Shown one piece after another: positions 16,043 to 29,200 of a stretch of DNA of 64,000 nt. The stretch spans positions 6,016,501-6,080,500 of the forward strand of contig OZ023269.1 in the NCBI GenBank assembly GCA_964006375.1, written 5' to 3'. The stretch's first letter is position 1. Each line of letters starts with the position of its first letter. Under the pieces are notes generated by a model. It was not told the origin of the DNA, did no database searches, and worked only from the letters and a program-made list of their open reading frames with translations. Both the position numbers and the translations under genes were made by a program. The stretch is from Tillus elongatus (taxonomy: Eukaryota > Arthropoda > Insecta > Coleoptera > Cleridae).

Positions 16043-17503
16043 AACTGAATTTCTCTTTTACCTTTTTGTTACTTTTTTCGTCTTTGGTGCAATTTTTAAG
16101 TTATCTCATGCATTTCTAATATTTTTTAGCGACTTTCTGTTGAAAAAAATGACTAATGAAAGATAAGAACTTTGAAGACTTTTAATTCAAGTTAAATAGC
16201 AGCTGTTGTTGTCCTTAGTTGGTAAAACCATTCCACAGTTAACATAGACGTAGAGATTTGTGACATCAGAAGAGGTTGTTTTCTTCTCTTCAACCGGATT
16301 CAATTTTTACAGCCTCCACAGGCAAAATAATTTTCTCTGTGAAACCACAGAATAAGTATCTAGTTCTGTATTTAGATCAGATTTTGAGTGTTTTTTAATT
16401 TATTTAATTTATTTCTATTAGCTAATTTTCTTGTACAGAATGTTCTTTTAATAGCGATTTTTTTATAAATGAGTTTAATAAAATTTTCTTTGAAGAAACG
16501 AATTTTTGTGTGAACAATTATTCAATTAATGGCACATTTTTTAAACGAAATCTGTCGAAAATAAGGTTTTAATGGATTTTCGTGCGAACAGATCATTCTA
16601 TTTTCAATTTTAATTACAGATTGGGTATATAATTTTAATTTTATGTATGCTACTAACAAAATTTTGTATAAAAAAAATTTAGCCAGTTTTCTCATAAATT
16701 TTTTGTGCTTCCGTAGAAATCATTTTTTGTAAGATATTTTTGTGAAGTTTTGGTAATTAATGATAAATGGTCAATAAGTCAGTATAAAAAAATGTTTACG
16801 GATTTTCTTGAAACAATTGCTTGCAAATTTTCACGACATTTTTGTTGTCTCGTCGAAAAAGTTTTTGGGAAAGTTATATTTTGGTAGGCGGGTAAATAAC
16901 TTGAAATCTTTCGTTGGTCAGGAAAATCGGACCAGTTTTTTTTTATTTGTTTCATTAATTTTTATTAGCGAATTTTCTTGCACAAAATGGGGTTTTAATA
17001 ACGAATTTTCTTATAAATAAACTTAAGGAATTTTCTTTGAAGAAATATTTGTTGAGAGTAGAACATTTTTTAAAGGAAAATCGTCGAAAAAAATATCTTA
17101 ATGGCTTTTCATGCAAACAAATTATTTTATTTTCAATTTTAATTACAGATTAGATATGTAATTTCAAGTTTATGTGTTGTTTTAGCAAAATTTTGTATAA
17201 AAAATATTTAGCCAGTTTTCGCAGAAATTTTTTTGTGCTTCCGCAGAAATCATTTTTTATAAGATCTTTTTGTGAAATTTTTGTAATTAATAATAAATGT
17301 TTAGTAAGCTATAAGTGAGTGGTGAACGTGTCGCCACCTAGTTCGGAACCAAGTACTATGTTGTCACGCCCGCTCCAAATAACACAGAGTGTTAAAAATA
17401 GAGACAGTATACAACTAACTAACAATTTAAAAAATTGTTAGGCCTGGCCCATTTCTACCCCAATATAGGGACAAAGTATGTAAGACTAGATGCATTTTCG
17501 CGA

Positions 17504-17564
17504 CAATTAGAACCGTAGACCGGTTTCGCTCTCATTAGAGCTCTTCAGTACGGCATACTAATTG
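17504..17564 (-). ncRNA. Hammerhead ribozyme, intact core (retrozyme A, minus arm)
   Basis: On the minus strand, outer stem I is CAATTAG/CTAATTG, inner stem I CCGTA/TACGG, core CTGAAGA, stem II GCTCT/AGAGC with loop AATG, then GAAAC, a self-complementary ACCGGT stem III, and the cleavage-site C at complement of 17518. All conserved core positions are present. The loop-less palindromic stem III suggests it works best as a dimer. Confidence 0.92.
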
Positions 17565-17726
17565 TAGCAAAAATGCACCAAAAATAACACGGCTATCGTA
17601 TAGCCAGTCTCAAAACACTAAGTGAGTGGTGAACGTGTCGCCACCTAGTTCCGAACGTTCACCACTCACTTAGTGTTTTGAGACAGGCTATACGATAGCC
17701 GTGTTATTTTTGGTGCATTTTTGCTA

Positions 17727-17787
17727 CAATTAGTATGCCGTATTGAAGAGCTCTAATGAGAGCGAAACCGGTCTACGGTTCTAATTG
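17727..17787 (+). ncRNA. Hammerhead ribozyme with C3 mutated (retrozyme A, plus arm)
   Basis: Same fold as the minus-arm copy, but the core reads TTGAAGA at 17743-17749: the invariant C3 is T. C3 pairs with G8 in the active site, so this copy should be inactive. Stems II and III and both halves of stem I are kept, apart from the change. Confidence 0.9.
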
Positions 17788-18493
17788 TTGCGAAAATGCA
17801 TCTAGTCTTAGTAAGCTATTATAAAAAAAAGTTTTTGTATTTTCTTCGAAAAATTATTTGCGAATTTTCTTGAATTTTTTTTTATTTGGTCGAAAATGTT
17901 TTTGTGAATAATTATATGGTAGGCGGGTAAATAACTTGAAGACGTTAGTTAAGCCAGAAAAATCGGATCATTTTTGAAAAAAAAAAATTCACTTTTTTAA
18001 ACAATAAATGAAATACGGTACATTGTTTCTACTATATTAGTAACCAAATTTGATGGCTCCTTTCATTAAACAGACACATTTGATATTAAAAACTTTTTTT
18101 ATCGAACACACCTTATATATTATTAGATTTTTGCATTTTCCATCGAAATATAATGCATGTTTGTAAGAAAAGAAACTCAGGACGCATCAAGTGCGTTATG
18201 GTAGCGAATTTTTATTATATGTTTCAAATTTCAATAGCTCAATTTGCTGTTAGGTTAAGGTTTGTTGGCTAGTAACCAGTTTTATCGAGAACATTTTGAG
18301 TTTATTTTCGAAAAATCTTTTAGACTTTTAAACAGTAAAGTTATTGTGATGAAATATGGTACATTATTTATACTATATAGATTATACTGGCCACCAAATT
18401 TCATGCCTGCTTTCGTTAAAAGAAAAGACATATTTGCTATTAAAAACATTTTTATGAAAATTCACTACCATAACTCACTTGCTGCATCCAGAC

Positions 18494-19210
18494 TTTTTTT
18501 CATTCTCAGCGTAATTTCGTATAAAAAAATCGCTTATGAGGGGATCGCGTATTTAAGATTTTTTTTAATTCTTCAAATGACGGAGAACCCATTTACAAGG
18601 TAACTTAAAATTTTGTATATCTTTGTACAACTACACAGGGTGTTTCAAAAAACATGTGGCATCGCTAGAGGTCAGATTCCTCACGTAAAAAGAAGACTTT
18701 TTTCATGCAACATAGGTCCGGTTTTGATTCGTTTCGTGGGTTACAGGGCGGTTACAGATATTTTATTTTCTTTGATTTACTCTAAATTTCTCCAAAACGA
18801 CTGTAGCAATAAAATTTAGAGGGTGAAAGTTTTTTAACCCTCTCGCTGGTCCAGACGTATATATACGCCAACTGTTTTAATGCTACAGACGTACATATAC
18901 TATTTTCTATGAAAAATATCTAGAGCGGTTCCCTTCTATAATCGAATAGATATGTCTAACGTCTACTATTCCGTCAGCGAGTCCGAGATATTTATTGTCC
19001 AAGTATGCGATCTATTATCTGAATACTGGGAAATACCTGAACTTATTAAATGCTGAATTCTCTTTATTAGAGTTAATTCGTCTCGTATCATTACTTAGCT
19101 TGTGTGCTGTGCTTTCTGTGTTGAATTTAACAGAAAACTACTGCATTTTGCGTCTTAATTTTATCTCAATAATAACGATAGACTGCTACGGTCGTAGATA
19201 TAATAATAAA
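18494..19210. other. Unassigned DNA with a possible transposon end
   Basis: ACAGGGTGTTTCAAAAAACA at 18636 resembles the ends of Tc1/mariner-type elements, but no partner end was found. Nothing else is recognised. Confidence 0.3.
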
Positions 19211-19998
19211 AGTACAAAAACAACTTAACATTAAAATATAGCAGGAAAAAGAGGACCATTATCATAACATGATTCAAATTTCAGAAAACAAAACAAGAAC
19301 GCTTCGGTCAATTGTTAATTAAAAATCTGGGAAGAAAATGACCAAAAGTAATCAAATAGTAATTTAACATAACAATGAAATAGTCAAAGATCCAGAAATT
19401 ATAGGAAATCTGTTTGACAACTTTTTCTCAGGGGATTTATTTATTTATTGAATACATGCCCAACAGGATAATCCCATTAATAGGGCACCATACAAAAAGA
19501 ACAATATGTAATAATATGAACAAAAAATACTTCCAAAAAAAAAAAAACTAAAAACTAAACTAAACGAAATTAAACTAAACTACAAAACTAAAATACTGTG
19601 CAAAACATCACAAGGCAGAAATTCTACAAAACAGTACATATAATGGTTCTAATAACCGACAAAGTAATATATAGCCACCCTACGAATAACCGCAGCATTA
19701 TCCGAATAGAAGTCGCACAAGTTTGCAATGTTATTATGCGTAAGACTAGGTACAATTGCATTTTAATAACTCTAACAGCAATTCTTGTACAATTCACTCG
19801 GTAAATAGGGAACCGTTATTTTTGTACCCGTTTACTTCTCTGGAGATTGAAAGTGTTATAAAAAACCTGAAAAACACAAAGTCTACTGGTGTTGACGAGG
19901 TGTCCATCTCAGACATAAAGGAGTACTCGAAGATAATTGCATTCTATATCTGTGATATATTGAATTTGTCAATAACTTTCGGCAGTTTTTGCCTATAA
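19211..19998 (+). pseudogene. Decayed non-LTR reverse transcriptase fragment
   Basis: Pieces EIIGNLFDNFF (~19395-19430) and EIESVIKNLKNTKSTGVDEV followed by FYICDILNLSITFGSF (19810-19990) match the start of non-LTR RT domains, ending before the palm. A foreign stretch (19435-19800, with TTTATTTATTTATTGAATAC and A-rich sequence) splits it. There is no catalytic residue. The element's clade cannot be set. Confidence 0.6.
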
Positions 19999-20236
19999 CT
20001 TTTTTCTTTCACCTTGAAGACCCAAAATTTCGGTACACAGCTTTTTTTACAATGTAAACCAGCTTGCCAAATTTTGTTCCCATAGGTTCGTTATTTCCGG
20101 AGATATGAATTTTTTCCAAAAGAAAACTCAACATTTTCCAGAAATACCTAGCTTGATTTTCCTGGCTAACAGATTTCTCCAAGTCACTAATAAAACGAAG
20201 GTACCTGCTAAATTTTATAAAGATCGGTTCATTATT
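19999..20236 (-). mobile_element. HINE family, body fragment cut by the next copy
   Basis: Minus-strand body ending at GATCGGTTCATTATT, where uninterrupted copies read on with TTTTGAGTTATC. The next HINE begins exactly there, so one family member inserted T^T into another. Confidence 0.6.
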
Positions 20237-21239
<1,003 letters not shown>

Positions 21240-21249
21240 TTTTTTTTGA

Positions 21250-21350
21250 ATTATCGATGTCTAGTTTGCGCTCATTTGAAGAAATGTTTCCAACATTCAA
21301 AAGTCGGGATCTCCTCATTAGAGATTTTGTTTTTAAGAAAATTCACTCAA
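21250..21350 (-). mobile_element. HINE family, isolated 5' end
   Basis: GAGATCCCGAC block and the 5' inverted pair, with no array or body. Confidence 0.5.
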
Positions 21351-21351
21351 A

Positions 21352-21420
21352 TGGTCACATAGTGGGAATTGAACCCAATATCCTTGGATTCAGAGGCACA
21401 CGTTCTTGCCACCAAGGCTG
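21352..21420 (-). other. tRNA-like segment (SINE head or tRNA pseudogene)
   Basis: On the minus strand, box A-like TGGTGGCAAGA and a good box B GGGTTCAATTCCC with a TGGG/CCCA T stem. A full cloverleaf with an acceptor stem does not close, so a functional tRNA is unlikely. Confidence 0.4.
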
Positions 21421-21425
21421 ATAAA

Positions 21426-22279
21426 TATTTTTTGTAAGATGTAACTTTATAAATGTTTTCTAATGTTTGTTTCTTTTTTCACGATACTCTAGCGTTCCAG
21501 ACAACTCACTCCTGTTTAGCACAAAGTATTATAATTCTCATCACTTAAATGTTGACATCCATACCTGACGCCTAACTTAAATCGTAAATTAAGTGATGAT
21601 ATAATATTTTCAAAGTCCTAAAATCATTAATTCGGCATAAGCGAAAAATATTTTCTAAGAAAATTCACTAAAAAGATAAATATTAGTCGAACGTTTATCC
21701 AAGCCCCTTAAAGTGCATTATTTAAACTTACACAAAACTAAGTTCCCAATGATCTATTTGAGTTCAAAAACTCAAACGTCAGGACTAAAATTATGGCCTT
21801 TGTGCATACCCACTTTACAGCGCAAATGAAGCAAATTCTATATTTGACATTCAAGCGCTATTTCCAAGTGACTTTATGATTCTAATTCTAAAGAATTGTT
21901 ATACGATTCAAAATATTATTTCCATTCGTTCTAAAGTATCCACAAGTGCGACACTCGAAAGTTATGTGTTCCCTGCTACTTCTAGATAACTACACAGTGT
22001 GTTTAAATGGAATACGATTACGAATTTAATTTTCCTGCTTATTCGTGGCTCTGAATATATTACTCTCACTTTAAAATATATACTCCATGACATATAAGTT
22101 GCAATATCTAGTGATTATAAATATATTTCACCAAGACCATTGACGTATATAACAATAATTTCTATTCTGCCTTTATTATAAGATAATGTTCGACAAATTA
22201 AACTTCACGTGTCTCAGCATTTTCCACAAAAAGTCTTTTTTGCTAAATAAGGAATTTTATTCCATAAGTGTGTTTCACA

Positions 22280-22283
<4 letters not shown>
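21426..22283. other. Unassigned DNA
   Basis: Only a short HINE-like 5' remnant near 21655-21672 (AAGAAAATTCACTAAAAAG). Confidence 0.3.
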
Positions 22284-22335
<52 letters not shown>

Positions 22336-22588
22336 GTGGGTGACTGTGTGTATGTATCACACCGATAACTCAAAAAATAATGGGCCGATTTAGATAAAAT
22401 TTGGCAAATTACTCAAAAAGTAAAAAATCCATGATAACCAAATTTGGTATGTATATTTACGATATAAATAAAATTTACGATAAAACTATACACCAAAATT
22501 TTGTTTTATATGTTAGAAGAAAATAAAGTTATGAAAAATATTTGGTGCCCGATTATTGCGATGAAAATTCACTACCATAACGCACTTG
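22284..22588 (+). mobile_element. HINE family, short 3' copy
   Basis: (TA)n (22284-22333), GATAACTC block, and part of the body. It ends in the 3' hairpin, which breaks after ACGCACTTG and is followed by TTTACAGC. Confidence 0.55.
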
Positions 22589-22640
22589 TTTACAGCATGA
22601 TTACAAAATAGGGTTTTTCCTGTTTTCGGGTATAGCTTTC

Positions 22641-22736
22641 AGTGAATTTTCTTTTGAATTTTGAAAAAATTGCTTCAAATGAGCGCGAACTAGGCCCCCT
22701 AGAATCCATATCCAGAAACAGATTCAATTTTTATAT

Positions 22737-22824
<88 letters not shown>

Positions 22825-23344
22825 CACACCGATAACTCAAAAAATACTGGGCCGATTTTGATCACATTCGGTACCTACCTTCCTTTTGCAAGTGGCTTGG
22901 ATAAGTTCGTTATCCTGGAAAATCGTCCCAGCATTTCCCAGAAAATGTTGTGTGTTGTTTCGGAAAAAAAATTATATCTGCGGAAATAACAAAGTAAGTG
23001 CAACCAAATTTGGACGTGTGTTTGTGTTATAAAAAGTGAATCATGTACCAAAATTTAAGTCTGTAAGTTTAAAGGTAAAAAAGTTATAGGCATTTAATGA
23101 ACGTCAGTCGCGATTTCAAACGCAAAATTGTCAACATTTAAGCAAAGATCCTGAAACAAATACGGTTTATGTAAAGAAAATGTCGCAAGAAGAGTGTTCT
23201 ACAAACCCTTAAGTGTCAGCTTCAACCGTCATTGACCGTCGTTTTACTAAAATATTTCCAGAAAATTCATTTTACACAGACCCGTTCTCTAATGCTTTGG
23301 CGGTGGTTTTAGTTAAATTTATAGTTAACGGTCTATAATTTTTA
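22641..23344 (+). mobile_element. HINE family, 5' end and body
   Basis: 5' AGTGAATTTTC, (TA)n at 22741-22800, then four GTAT/TATG-type units and a normal body up to the point where the next 5' end begins. Confidence 0.6.
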
Positions 23345-24010
<666 letters not shown>

Positions 24011-24367
24011 TAAGGTTTATTGGCTAGGAAACGAGTTTTCACGCAAACATTTAAAGTTTATTTTCGGAAAATTTATACAGTTTCAAACATTACAGATTAT
24101 AAGTAATTGGGTACACAATATTTGCTGTCGCATAATATAGCAAAAATTTAAACAAAATCAAGCCAAGTCTCTATAAAAAAGATTCTAAAATTGTTTTTTA
24201 TCTTTAAACTTAAACATAAGACGTCATATAAGACCAAACCAGTCGTGGGATGTGTTTCAGTGGTAATTCTACTAATTCTATAATTAATTGTTACGTATAC
24301 TTTAAATATAATACCCGAGGCATGAAGCCAATCTAAAGTATCAGGCAAATAAAACCTTTGTTGGCGT

Positions 24368-24404
24368 GTCCCTAGATAGCGCAGTGGGTACCACGCTTGT
24401 CTCC
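24368..24404 (+). other. tRNA-like sequence, 5' half (split by retrotransposon)
   Basis: It carries a perfect box A (TAGCGCAGTGG, 24377-24387) and ends in the 10-bp target duplication GCTTGTCTCC. It rejoins 30251-30290, which supplies box B GATCGAATCC and a T run. Joined, it would be tRNA-sized, but the T stem pairs poorly, so tRNA pseudogene or SINE head are both possible. Confidence 0.6.
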
Positions 24405-24908
24405 TTTTTCCTGTAAAATAGTCACAAAAATGTATACGTAGTATGTAAACCTTATTTAAATAAGAAACTTACCTAATAAGAAAACCTTAGTAGTTAAGCC
24501 AAACAACATTGTAATAGGATTCGAGTTTAAGGCTTTGTCGTGTAAACATCGTTCATCTCGGATCGTAGTTTTCGCGATATTACGAGTTATTTAAGCTCAT
24601 TTCTTGGCAGTTTTTTTTAGTGCAAATTAATTCCATAGTGCCAGATAGTGACTATAGTAAATAATCTTATATTAAAAGTGCACTCTTGAACAATTAAGTG
24701 ACAGATTACAAATTAACGGTAATATAAATCAAGTAAATATTTGCATATTTTTATCACTACACGGAGATAGTATTATCGCAAATATATTCTCATACATAAA
24801 CTCCGTTCTTAAAAATAATAATTGGCAACCAGTTATACACTGATGGAGTGCGACTTGTGGCCTGCATATTAAGGCTACAAAATAAGCATACAAAACGAGG
24901 CTGCCTCT

Positions 24909-26291
24909 ATGTATAGGAGCAGCCAAACACCCAACAATGAAGAAATAGTTAACCAACCTACTGTATCCACAAATATAATGACCACTAGATCAGAAAACCC
25001 AAACGCTTCAACACTCAGATCCTATGCTCAGGCTATTGCATCACGTCCAGTTCAAGTAATACCCAAGAAAGAACAAGCTATTATCATTAATGCAGTTGAC
25101 GGCCCAAAACTTATTGAGTATGTAAAAGCAGTCAGCAAAATTACTAGTGCGAGAAATATTTTATTTGCTTCTAGAATGTCACACAATCGTGTGTGCATCT
25201 ATTTATCCACAACCACCTTAGTCGATTTAGTAATAAACGAGCATGGCACGATAAAAATAGGTGAACATGATACTAGTGTCAGACGTTTAGTTACACCAGC
25301 TAAACGAATTATAATTTCAAACGCAAGCCCATATATACCGCCCGAAATCATTGCTGACGCACTTAGAGAGTGTGGGTTAAATTTAGTTAGCCAGCCATCT
25401 TTCTTGAGAGCGGGAATGGTCGGGGACGAGTTCGCGCACATCTTAAGCTTTAGAAGACAGGTTTATATAACACCGCTTCCAGCAGATCAAACCTTACCAT
25501 CGACATTATGCATTGTTTTTGAGGGCATAGAGCACAGAATTTTTATAAATTCGGACGATATGGCCTGCTTTCTATGTAAACAGACAGACCATATTGCTGC
25601 TAATTGTAAAAACAGCGAGAAATTAAACACAAATCTGCCAACTCGTTTAGAAAACGACGGTATAGAAACTCGCGGTGCAAATGACAAAGCTATTCTTGAA
25701 AGCATATCACCTCCACTAGAAAACACAATCAGTTCCCAAGATCTTATGAGCGATGCTGATGCTCAAGAGGCACAACCTCTTGCATGTCCGGAAAATCAAA
25801 TACAATCTGTTAAAAGACCAGCACCATCTAGTAGCACTGGTTCACTTATTGATCTTGCAGCATCTGTTGACTATCAGCCAGCAACTAAAGTAGTTGATAC
25901 CGAATTTGTGATACCTAAGCAACCGGAAACTCAACCAAAGAAGAAAAAGAAGAAATCTAACATCGATCTGGACACTGCACTAAGCAACGTTAGAGAGATA
26001 ATCGCATCCAACCAACCACAATACATTTTAAACTTTGCTCAGCTGAAAAGTTTCCTGGAAAATACCTTCGGTTCTTGTGATCCCATAGAAGAGGCCCTTA
26101 GATTTGTAAGCAGATCTAATATACCTGCGCTACTACAAATGATGTACGAAATTTACCCAAACATAACAAACAAGGCGATCAAGAATCGAATATCTAGATT
26201 AAACACAAAGTTTCGTAAGCACCTTGAGCAAAACGCCGAAACAGAGAGTATCTCATCTATGGAAGTAGACGACTCTGACTCAAATAATTAA
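24909..26291 (+). CDS. Retrotransposon ORF1 (gag-like RNA-binding protein)
   Basis: A 460-residue protein expected to coat the element's RNA and help target-primed reverse transcription. One CCHC zinc knuckle, CFLCKQTDHIAANC (C-x2-C-x4-H-x4-C), lies at residues ~220-233. Residues ~50-200 look like an RRM-type fold region (KRIIISNASPYIPPEIIADA), by inference. A basic stretch with KKKKKK is at ~345. The C-terminal ~80 residues are helical-looking. Many insect gag proteins of this kind have three knuckles, and this has one. The first ATG gives MYRSSQTPNNEE; a second ATG at residue 24 (MTTRSENPN) is also plausible. The stop TAA overlaps the start of the ORF2 frame. Confidence 0.9.
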   Translation: MYRSSQTPNNEEIVNQPTVSTNIMTTRSENPNASTLRSYAQAIASRPVQVIPKKEQAIIINAVDGPKLIEYVKAVSKITSARNILFASRMSHNRVCIYLSTTTLVDLVINEHGTIKIGEHDTSVRRLVTPAKRIIISNASPYIPPEIIADALRECGLNLVSQPSFLRAGMVGDEFAHILSFRRQVYITPLPADQTLPSTLCIVFEGIEHRIFINSDDMACFLCKQTDHIAANCKNSEKLNTNLPTRLENDGIETRGANDKAILESISPPLENTISSQDLMSDADAQEAQPLACPENQIQSVKRPAPSSSTGSLIDLAASVDYQPATKVVDTEFVIPKQPETQPKKKKKKSNIDLDTALSNVREIIASNQPQYILNFAQLKSFLENTFGSCDPIEEALRFVSRSNIPALLQMMYEIYPNITNKAIKNRISRLNTKFRKHLEQNAETESISSMEVDDSDSNN

Positions 26292-29200
26292 TTTTACAGA
26301 ATTCATAGATCAAATTAATATACTTCAATGGAACTGCTCTGGGTACTTTAAACGTCTTCCATTCTTACAAACACTGATTGCATACTCAAAACCACATATC
26401 ATTTGCCTACAAGAGACCAATCTAAAAGACGAACAGTCAGTGAATTTGAAAAACTACAATTCCTTTCTATTTAATCGAAAATCGTCTCTTAGAGCCAGTG
26501 GAGGAACTGCTATATTTACCTCCACAGAGATTATGGTTAAAAGCATAGCATTGAACACCCACCTCGAAGCAGTTGCAGTAGAGGTATTGACTCCCACGAA
26601 GTTCTCTATATGCAGTATATATTGTCCAGATAGCCAACCACTAAATGAGCGTGACATTTATGAGCTTATAAAACAACTACCTTCTCCGTTTTACCTTTTA
26701 GGCGATTTTAACTCTAGAAGCAGTGCGTGGGGCAACATCAAAACGGATCAAAGAGGTAGAGAAATTGAGAAACTCCTACAATCCTCAAATCTAATACTTC
26801 TAAACACAGGCGAACCTACACATTTTTGTGCAAGATCTGGAAGTTTAACTTGCATTGACCTCAGTTTTTGCAGTCCTAGCTTGTCAATGTCCACAGAATG
26901 GAAACCCCACGATGACCTATATGACAGTGACCACTTTCCTATTTGCATTAAAAAGTCTGTTGCTGGTACCCAACCAACATTCCTCATCAGTAAATGGAAT
27001 ATTTTTTCAGCAAACTGGGTATGTTACAGAGAAGAAATAATTGAAAAGATGGAAGAATTCAACATCGATACGAATGCAGAGGCGTGTTTAAACAATTTCA
27101 ACAACATAATCATTAGATCAGCAACCAATCACATAGGAAAGCGTACTACTAACAGCAGACGACCGCAAGTACCTTGGTGGAACAACAGTTGCAAAATTGC
27201 AGCCCAAGAAGCAAAACGAGCACTCAATAAGTTTAGAAAACACAGAACGCAACACCATTTTCTGGACTTGAAGAGACTTAAGGCATTGGCTCGGAAAATA
27301 ATTAGAGAAAGCAAACAAAAATCATGGGAAGAATATGTGGGAACTCTATCTATAAACACCCCTTCCTCTGCAGTATGGAACAAAATTAATAGGATTAAAG
27401 GAAAGCAAAATTTTCACCATATACCGGGTTTATATGATAGTCAAGACAACCTGGTCACTTCAAACGTCGATATGGCAAATCTAATGGCAAAAAGTTTTTA
27501 CGACATCTCTGCCAATGAAAACTACTCTTCAGATTTTCTCAAAATAAAACAGGAAACTGAATCAAACATTCGTATAGATCCTGGTGATGATAACGCAGCT
27601 CCAATCAATTCACCCATTAGAATGGAAGAGCTTAGTGGAGTACTCGCCAACGCAAATAGCTCGGCAGCAGGTCCAGACGATATTCCTATGGTATTTTTAA
27701 AAGAATTACCTTTAATTGCGTTAAGTAAACTACTTGATATTTACAACCTGATTTGGGCGAGTCATCAATTTCCCTCCATCTGGCAAGAAGCTGATGTGCT
27801 ACCGCTTCACAAAATAGGCAAGCCAAAAGATAGAACCTCTGGATATAGATCAATATCTCTCACATGCACTTCCTGCAAGGTTTTGGAAAAAATAATTAAT
27901 AACAGATTAATTTGGACTCTCGAGAGCAAAAGTATGTTAAGCCAACATCAAAATGGATTTAGACCAAACAGGTCTACCATGGATAGCTTGATAACACTAA
28001 ACTTCGAAATAACAGAAGCATTTGCATGCAAACAAGAAGTACTTGCAGTATTCTTAGATATAAACAGAGCGTTCGATACAACGTGGAGACACAAGGTTGT
28101 TCGTGATCTACACGATAATTATATAAAGGGAAACATTCTTCACTTTATACAACACTTCCTAGAAAATAGGCGATTTAGAGTCAAATTGAACGGAGCCATC
28201 TCATCCCAGTATGAACTAGAGAATGGAGTTCCTCAAGGTTCTGTATTGAGTACCACTCTTTTCCTAATAGCCATAAACAGTGTCACTAAATACATAGCAC
28301 AACCAGTTAAGATATCCCTTTTTGCCGACGACATAGTACTTTTTTGTAGAGGAAATAATGCAGATTCAACCAGAATACTACTACAAGATTCCATACTCTC
28401 AATTCAGAAATGCTCAGAAGAACTTGGTTTTACCTTTTCCGTAGAGAAATCAGAAGTGATGCTCTTCTCTCAAAGAAGGCACGTCAGCACCATCACTCCA
28501 CTACAACTATACAACAGTGATTTAGCCATGAAAGATGAACATAGATTCCTTGGGATGATATTAGATACCAAAGTAACATGGAAATCTCATATTAATTATA
28601 TTAAAATGGAATGTCTTAAGAAAATTAATATCCTAAAAGTACTGGCAAATCAAAATTGGGGAGCTAGCGAAACTGTGCTCCTTACAATATACCGATGCCT
28701 TATTAGATCAAGACTTGACTATGGTTCTATTTTATATTCATCAGCTAGTAAGTCAACTCTTAAGCAACTAAATGTTATCCAAAATACAGCATTAAGATTA
28801 GCAACAGGAGCTTTTAGGACCAGTCCTACTTTAAGTATACTCAGGGAAACTGGAGAGATACCTTTGTGGCTAAGGAGGAAACATTTATCGCTGTCATATG
28901 CTGCGAAGATTACATCGGATACATGCAACCCTGCACACTCGATTGTTATGAACAGGGTATTTCAAAACTATTCACGCCTTGCTAACATATATTTAGATAT
29001 ACACAATAATTTAAGCTCAAGAGATATCCACTACGTCAGAAAGAATGTTGTCCAAGATCCTCCATGGTTGGAAAACCACCTCATTATCAACACAACCTTG
29101 AGTATTTACAACAAACGAACAACACCTGCCCCCTCTCTAAGAGCAGATTTCTATGGGATTCTCAGCCAGTACCCATATGATGCAATATATTACACTGATG

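Larger units (their letters stand above)
17301..17819. mobile_element. Retrozyme, inverted multimer (locus A)
   Basis: The body is 17313-17807, flanked by 12-bp direct repeats TTAGTAAGCTAT (17301-17312, 17808-17819). The left part is about 1.1 monomers on the minus strand. The word AGTGAGTGGTGAAC recurs 307 bp apart, giving the monomer size. The right part is a half monomer on the plus strand. The two form a palindrome of ~154-nt arms (17481-17634, 17657-17810) with a 22-nt spacer. Each arm has a hammerhead. Small non-autonomous retroelements of this size with type I hammerheads are known as retrozymes in animals and are thought to be moved by PLE enzymes. No coding capacity. Confidence 0.85.
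15125..18493 (+). mobile_element. HINE family, long form, with retrozyme insertion
   Basis: The 5' end and (TA)n array (15247-15307) match the short copies. After ~400 bp of shared body comes extra sequence. This includes a tRNA-like segment (15986-16042) and degenerate AT-rich subrepeats built on AATTTTCTT-type words (16400-17300, 17820-18000). The standard 3' module is at 18174-18493. The inverse copy at 51050-55274 shares the same extra sequence, so this is a real long subfamily and not a chance join. A retrozyme splits it at 17313-17807. I see no Rep/helicase coding. Confidence 0.6.

Noticed and set aside
17313..17807. Fold-back or MULE DNA transposon
   Set aside because: The inverted structure first suggested this, but the outer ends are not inverted copies of each other, unit repeats have a fixed ~307-bp period, and both arms hold hammerheads.
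18636..18660. ACAGGGTG-type starts at 18636, 45256, 58219 and 61013 as complete mariner elements
   Set aside because: Single ends only; no inverted partner or transposase was found at a sensible distance.
26440..26442. GTG as the start of ORF2
   Set aside because: It would delete the conserved QWN and QET of the endonuclease, which are encoded just upstream in the same open frame.
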